Source: Bacteroidales bacterium (GTDB lineage: Bacteria > Bacteroidota > Bacteroidia > Bacteroidales > VadinHA17). Taken from it: 8,883 nt of DNA. Each line of letters begins with the position of its first letter. Position 1 is the first letter of the stretch. Location of the stretch: contig DNOQ01000562.1 of the NCBI GenBank assembly GCA_003501665.1, positions 1 through 8,883 on the forward strand, read 5' to 3'. The position numbers were made by a program, and so were the translations under genes. This document shows, piece after piece, positions 5,543 through 8,883 of this stretch. Under the pieces are notes generated by a model. The model was not told where the DNA came from and did no database searches. It worked only from the letters and a program-made list of their open reading frames with translations.

Positions 5543-6115
5543 ATGTCAACCATGAAAACAAAAAAGGAATTGTCACCGGAAAAACGCGAAGAATTACTCG
5601 GGATATTGAAAGCCCGTTTTGAGAAAAACATGAATCGCCATGAAAGTATTGAATGGAGTGAATTACAGGCAAGACTGGAAGTTACAACTAAGAAACACTG
5701 GTCGCTCAGTGAAATGGAAAGAACCGGCGGAGAACCAGATGTTGTTGGTTATGATAATAAGACGGGCGAATACTTTTTCTATGATTGCTCGGCGGAAAGT
5801 CCCGAAGGCCGCAGAAATGTATGTTACGATCGCGAAGGACTGGAATCAAGGAAAGAACATAAACCGGAAAATAATGCAACAGATATGGCCGCTGATATGG
5901 GCATTGAACTCCTGACGGAAGAACAATATCGTGATTTGCAGAGACTTGGAAATTTCGATACAAAAACATCCAGCTGGGTAAAGACACCGGATGAGATCAG
6001 AAAACTCGGAGGCGCACTCTTTTGTGATCGTCGGTATGGACATGTCTTCCTGTATCACAATGGTGCAGGATCTTATTATGGTGCCAGGGGATGGCGCGGC
6101 TTAATATTGGTCTGA
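5543..6115 (+). CDS. DUF4256 domain-containing protein
   Basis: This 190-residue protein of uncharacterised family DUF4256 is nearly all domain. Recognisable segments are LKARFEKNMNRH (22-33), SEMERTGGEPDVVGYD (56-71), YDCSAESPEGRRNVCYDREG (80-99), LGNFDTKTSSWVKTPDEIRK (135-154) and FCDRRYGHVFLYHNGAGSYY (160-179). Conserved acids, arginines and two tyrosine-rich strands suggest an enzyme or binding protein, but no activity is established. It is cytoplasmic, with no signal or membrane segment. ATG 5543 is chosen; ATG 5552 is equally good, and the TTG at 5501 only adds an unconserved hydrophobic extension. It stands alone, with 113 bp before it and a hairpin after its stop. Such genes spread widely as single accessory genes. 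Confidence 0.88.
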   Translation: MSTMKTKKELSPEKREELLGILKARFEKNMNRHESIEWSELQARLEVTTKKHWSLSEMERTGGEPDVVGYDNKTGEYFFYDCSAESPEGRRNVCYDREGLESRKEHKPENNATDMAADMGIELLTEEQYRDLQRLGNFDTKTSSWVKTPDEIRKLGGALFCDRRYGHVFLYHNGAGSYYGARGWRGLILV

Positions 6116-6138
6116 ATCTGAATACTGAAATTCAGATT
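6115..6138 (+). terminator. Weak terminator-like hairpin after the DUF4256 gene
   Basis: aatctgaat (6115-6123) and attcagatt (6130-6138) form a perfect 9-bp stem with a 6-base loop, starting on the last base of the stop codon. The stem is AT-rich and only a TTT follows before tccgggg, so it lacks a proper U-tract. It may protect or end the transcript weakly. Confidence 0.35.
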
Positions 6139-6237
6139 TCCGGGGTAATTTTAGTGGATTTATAATACTCTTAAATTGGCATACTTCCGGAGGTTATAAA
6201 ACAAATCAGATCCTTAAAATAATAAATTCAATACATA

Positions 6238-7236
6238 ATGTTTGTAATAAAAAAATCAGAAATATTAAAGAGGAATGTATTTCTGCTGTTTGTTCTGCTC
6301 AATTCTCCGGTGGTTTTGAGCCAGAACAGGATCACCGGAATAGTTAAGGACAGCAATCTTGAAGTACTGGCAGGTGTAATTGTCTGCCAGGGCAATTCAG
6401 AAAATTGTACCATAACTGATTTAAATGGCTCTTTTCAGCTTGTTCCGGATAAGAAAAAAGGCAGTACCTTAAATTTCAGTTTTCCGGGATATAAAAGTGT
6501 ATCAATAAATTTTATTGACACAATCAAAACGGACTTAATAATTCAAATGGATATTGATGACTCTGTCCTTCTTATCTATCCGGATAAAGGCCCTTTCATA
6601 ACAGATCCCTCACTTAAGGGTTGGGGGTTTGTTGCATCCCTTCAATTTGATATGATAATAAATCGGTTTGGTGAGTTTTCATCCCTTCTCGGTAATGATA
6701 ATATTGAGTTGATGAATAATCTAAATGTAGTTTCAGGCTGGGAGCTTTCAGCTTCATATAACAGATATCAGGCCGGGATTATTTATGGCTTTTCTGATGC
6801 CGGTAAATATGATCATGATTCCCTGGTTATGAAAACTAATACTGCCCTGTATGGATTAAGCTTTGGATTTAAAATTATTGATGGTAAGCGTTTCGTGATA
6901 ACCCCGAAGATTGCTGCCAAATGGTACAGATATCGATTAGTGAATTATGATAAAGACAGGAAAATTTCATTGAACCAATATTTACTGGACAGAGATCTGG
7001 ACCTGAGATTTAATCAGATAACCGGATTCTTTGGAGCCTCACTGGCTTATAAATTATACATAGATAACTTCATTTTCTCATCAGATTATTGGACAATTGG
7101 ATTTTACGGAGGATACATCTTTAAATTAAATGATAATCCCTGGATTTATTCAAAACATAACCGGCTCATCGATGATAATAAAATTCGCATGAATAATTTA
7201 AATGTAGGCGTAAGTATGTCATTTGTAATTGACTAG
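6238..7236 (+). CDS. Exported CarboxypepD_reg-like and putative beta-barrel outer-membrane protein
   Basis: The product has 332 residues. A signal peptide with a basic start and hydrophobic core (about 10-28) is probably cleaved near VVLS-QN. Residues 31-105 form a CarboxypepD_reg-like beta-sandwich, as on SusC/TonB receptors: ITGIVKDSNLEVLAGVIV, a TDLNGSFQL turn, and NFSFPGYKSV. The remaining ~200 residues show alternating aromatic strands and turns (for example YQAGIIYGFSD, GFFGASLAYKLYI, IGFYGGYIFKL) and end in a strand VGVSMSFVID, consistent with a small outer-membrane barrel. It is far too short for a TonB receptor and has no plug. Function is unknown. It heads a tight same-strand group with the next two genes, which suggests a shared envelope role. 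No promoter match was found in the 122 bp upstream. Confidence 0.75.
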   Translation: MFVIKKSEILKRNVFLLFVLLNSPVVLSQNRITGIVKDSNLEVLAGVIVCQGNSENCTITDLNGSFQLVPDKKKGSTLNFSFPGYKSVSINFIDTIKTDLIIQMDIDDSVLLIYPDKGPFITDPSLKGWGFVASLQFDMIINRFGEFSSLLGNDNIELMNNLNVVSGWELSASYNRYQAGIIYGFSDAGKYDHDSLVMKTNTALYGLSFGFKIIDGKRFVITPKIAAKWYRYRLVNYDKDRKISLNQYLLDRDLDLRFNQITGFFGASLAYKLYIDNFIFSSDYWTIGFYGGYIFKLNDNPWIYSKHNRLIDDNKIRMNNLNVGVSMSFVID

Positions 7237-7252
7237 GGTGATAATTGAACGG

Positions 7253-7564
7253 ATGACACATTTTTTTAAAATTCCTCGTTTATTGGATAATAAGTTTGAA
7301 ATCACTCAACATTTTCCTTCAGATGCAAATATATTCCATATTTCAGCGGTTAGAAGTTTTTACTTTATCACGGGAAGATATTTTGTGATGGCCGGGAAAA
7401 TTGAAAAAGCTCTTAAATCCTATTTTATATTAAGTGACCTTGATAGAAATCATCAAACAACTGAAATACTTGGACAGGAAATTTTGAGCTATGAGTTGAA
7501 CATCCTGAGGAAAGATTTTAAAAAAAGAGTGAAAAATAATATAAACCCAAAAAGCAGCAGATAG
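7253..7564 (+). CDS. Small TPR-like helical protein of unknown function
   Basis: The frame gives 103 residues from the ATG at 7253. In-frame TTG (7229) and GTG (7238) codons are possible earlier starts; the TTG would overlap the previous gene by 8 bp. I recognise no family. One stretch, FYFITGRYFVMAGKIEKALK, continuing to SYFILSDLDRN, fits the tetratricopeptide spacing (hydrophobic at 4, G8, aromatic 11, A20, Y24), so a single helical hairpin is likely. The C-terminus is strongly basic (RKDFKKRVKNN). No signal peptide is seen, which is odd between two exported proteins. It lies 16 bp after one and 34 bp before the next, so co-transcription is likely. It may be an adaptor or a remnant of a longer TPR protein. 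Confidence 0.5.
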   Translation: MTHFFKIPRLLDNKFEITQHFPSDANIFHISAVRSFYFITGRYFVMAGKIEKALKSYFILSDLDRNHQTTEILGQEILSYELNILRKDFKKRVKNNINPKSSR

Positions 7565-7598
7565 AAACTTTTTCAACAACTAAAAGTATCCTATAAGT

Positions 7599-8390
7599 AT
7601 GAACCCCACTGGAAGAATAAAAACATTAATTATCCCATTACTTACATTGGTATTAATCTCTCCTGACTCCGGCTTAATTTTAAAGACATATACCAAAACC
7701 GGGAATCATAATGCCATAGCAGTCCTGCCTTTCGGACAAAAATTTATCACAGGAAGTATAGGATATCTCGATCTTTGGGATGTAGAGTCAGGGGAAAAAA
7801 TCAGGACATATACCAATACCGGCAGTCATGATGCCATTGCTATACTGCCAGATGGTAAAAGATTTATAGCCGGGAGCACAGGTTACCTTGATCTTTGGGA
7901 CGTTGAGTCAGGTAATAAGATCAGGACATATACTAAAACGGGCAGTCATGATGCCATTGCTATACTGCCCGATGGCAAAAGATTTATAGCCGGGAGCACA
8001 GGTTACCTTGATCTTTGGGACGTTGAGTCAGGTAATAAGATCAGGACATATACTAAAACGGGCAGTCATGATGCCATTGCTATACTGCCCGATGGTAAAA
8101 GATTCATAGCCGGGAGCACAGGTTACCTTGATCTTTGGGACGTTGAGTCAGGTAATAAGATCAGGACATATACTAAAACGGGCAGTCATGATGCCATTGC
8201 TATACTGCCCGATGGTAAAGGATTTATTGCTGGCAGTACAGGATATCTCGATCTTTGGAACGTTGAATCCGGGGAAAAGATCAGAACTTATACCAAAACC
8301 GGCAGTCATAATGCCATAGCTGTCCTGCCGGACAATAAAAGATTTATTGCCTCAGGTTCAGGAGGTTTGCATTTATGGAGGATAGATTAA
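7599..8390 (+). CDS. Exported WD40-like beta-propeller protein of six 40-residue repeats
   Basis: The 263-residue protein has a hydrophobic signal peptide (about residues 7-24) followed directly by six tandem units starting at residues 28, 68, 108, 148, 188 and 228. Each unit reads like a compact WD40 blade: GSHDAIAILPDGKRFIAGS, then GYLDLWDVESG and a linking strand IRTYTKT. A normal WD40 repeat has GH, SPDGK, SGS and LWD at the same places but is a few residues longer. The N-terminal strand LILKTYTKTG can close the last unit (LHLWRID) by the usual velcro exchange, giving a six-bladed ring. It is probably periplasmic or secreted and used for binding; the ligand is unknown. Units 2-5 are nearly identical, which indicates recent expansion. 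It follows the TPR-like gene by 34 bp. Confidence 0.85.
   Translation: MNPTGRIKTLIIPLLTLVLISPDSGLILKTYTKTGNHNAIAVLPFGQKFITGSIGYLDLWDVESGEKIRTYTNTGSHDAIAILPDGKRFIAGSTGYLDLWDVESGNKIRTYTKTGSHDAIAILPDGKRFIAGSTGYLDLWDVESGNKIRTYTKTGSHDAIAILPDGKRFIAGSTGYLDLWDVESGNKIRTYTKTGSHDAIAILPDGKGFIAGSTGYLDLWNVESGEKIRTYTKTGSHNAIAVLPDNKRFIASGSGGLHLWRID
7680..8387 (+). repeat. 120-bp in-frame tandem repeat array, six units
   Basis: Units begin at 7680, 7800, 7920, 8040, 8160 and 8280; the last is 108 bp before the stop. By eye, units 3 and 4 differ at only two bases, both silent, and units 2 and 3 at five. Unit 5 equals unit 4 over its first ~60 bases, then switches to the codon choices seen in units 1 and 6 (for example ggatatctcgatctttgg). 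That mosaic is what unequal crossing-over or gene conversion inside an older array would leave. Confidence 0.95.
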
Positions 8391-8535
8391 GTTTAAATAT
8401 TAAACACACTACCGAAGTGGATTCTTTCAGATGCCGGTAAATAAATATTAATTTTTTAGAGGATTTATTTTCAACCGGTATAATTTTTGACGATATTGAT
8501 TCTATTCGAATGTTTTCTAACCCAATTCTACATTG

Positions 8536-8709
8536 ATGAAAAAAGCCAGTATTTATCTCGTTATCCTGCTGTTTGCGGGATTTTCATCCTGTAATAAGGA
8601 AAATACAGATACAGATTTTTCCGGTCGTGATCTTATCAGCCGGATTATGACTGACGGAGAGCTTCGTAAGGAATTCACATATAATAGTTCATCTTTCATT
8701 ATGAATTGA
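8536..8709 (+). CDS. Short lipoprotein, probably a truncated remnant
   Basis: The product is 57 residues from the ATG at 8536. A lysine-rich start and hydrophobic core end in a permissive Bacteroidota lipobox FSSC, with the lipidated cysteine at C19 followed by NKEN. It would be anchored to the envelope. The remaining 38 residues read DLISRIMTDGELRKEFTYNS and then stop after FIMN. The phrase EFTYNS is how the first YD-like strand begins in longer (about 250-residue) Bacteroidota lipoproteins of the DUF4595/RHS-like kind, so this may be the start of such a gene cut short. It stands 145 bp after the propeller gene and 84 bp before the next. No promoter match was found. The signal and lipobox are clear, but the function is unknown. 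Confidence 0.6.
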   Translation: MKKASIYLVILLFAGFSSCNKENTDTDFSGRDLISRIMTDGELRKEFTYNSSSFIMN

Positions 8710-8793
8710 ACCCGGATTAATCTTTTATTTTCCATTCAGAAAATTCTTATACTTGTCCTTTCAGGATCAGGTAACCAAAAAATATTCAGAATT

Positions 8794-8883
8794 ATGAAAA
8801 AAAGAACAGCTGTCATTATCGGATCAGGCGGATTGATAGGTAGTAAGTTGCTGGAATTACTCCTCAATGATAATCATTTCAAC
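8794..8883 (+). CDS. Rossmann-fold NAD(P)-binding protein, 5' part only
   Basis: Thirty codons are present before the window ends. The start MKKRTAVIIGSGGLIGSKLL is a nucleotide-binding beta-alpha unit with G10, G13 and G16 (GxxGxxG), as in extended short-chain dehydrogenase, NmrA-like or HTATIP2-like oxidoreductases. ELLLNDNHF continues the expected helix and loop before the second strand. The exact subfamily cannot be set from this piece. It is cytoplasmic with no signal peptide. The second glycine-loop position is S-G rather than the more common A-T. The stop and the catalytic region lie outside the window. Confidence 0.8.
   Translation, partial: MKKRTAVIIGSGGLIGSKLLELLLNDNHFN

Noticed and set aside
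7229..7252. TTG start for the TPR-like gene giving an 8-bp overlap with the outer-membrane protein
   Set aside because: TTG starts are rare and the added residues show no supporting feature. The ATG at 7253 is preferred, though the choice is not certain.
7680..8387. Regular direct repeats as a CRISPR array
   Set aside because: The 120-bp units are contiguous, in frame and coding, with no unique spacers.
8391..8405. gtttaa-ata-ttaaac palindrome just after the propeller stop as a terminator
   Set aside because: A 6-bp pure-AT-type stem with a 3-base loop and no following T-run is too weak to support the call.

Overview
This AT-rich window looks like a chromosomal accessory region of a Bacteroidota (Bacteroidales-like) bacterium. 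The evidence is the relatives suggested by the proteins (NimA-like flavoprotein, DUF4256, CarboxypepD_reg-like outer-membrane protein, short lipoprotein), the near absence of Shine-Dalgarno sequences, one TAnnTTTG-type promoter, and intergenic hairpins of the 'ctccgtaggag' type that I associate with this phylum. Every gene I can support lies on the + strand. The lineage call is inference; no rRNA or marker gene is present.

Region 1 (1-2339) begins with the right end of a repeat. It then carries a ParDE toxin-antitoxin pair, a single-HKD phospholipase D-like protein with a C-terminal cysteine cluster, and a damaged junction. At that junction the first ~37 codons of an HD-domain phosphohydrolase run out of frame into the body of a small three-helix membrane protein. 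The membrane ORF overlaps a complete ABC-transporter ATPase by 17 bp.

Region 2 (2340-2715) is non-coding. It is dominated by a mirror-symmetric repeat with near-matching ends, four small GC hairpins arranged in opposed pairs, and a perfect inner 15-bp inverted repeat. The right end of the same element opens the window, so two direct copies bracket Region 1.

Region 3 (2716-6138) is a run of independent small enzymes and relics. It holds a PhzF-family isomerase, the 3' half of a pentapeptide-repeat gene, a frameshifted unidentified relic, a small zinc-ribbon-like membrane protein lacking one cysteine, another short relic, a GNAT acetyltransferase, a NimA/pyridoxamine-oxidase-like flavoprotein and a DUF4256 protein followed by a weak hairpin. 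Intact single genes alternating with 5'-truncated remains indicate a region of repeated insertion and decay.

Region 4 (6238-8390) is a probable three-gene envelope cluster. It encodes a secreted CarboxypepD_reg-like plus putative beta-barrel protein, a short helical TPR-like protein, and an exported WD40-like protein made of six 40-residue units whose central copies are almost identical at the DNA level. The window ends with a short, possibly truncated lipoprotein (8536-8709) and the first 30 codons of a Rossmann-fold NAD(P)-binding protein.

The best leads for something undescribed are the short-blade propeller and its two neighbours, the ABC ATPase with its tiny membrane partner, and the symmetric repeat. 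None is shown to be a new system by sequence alone.
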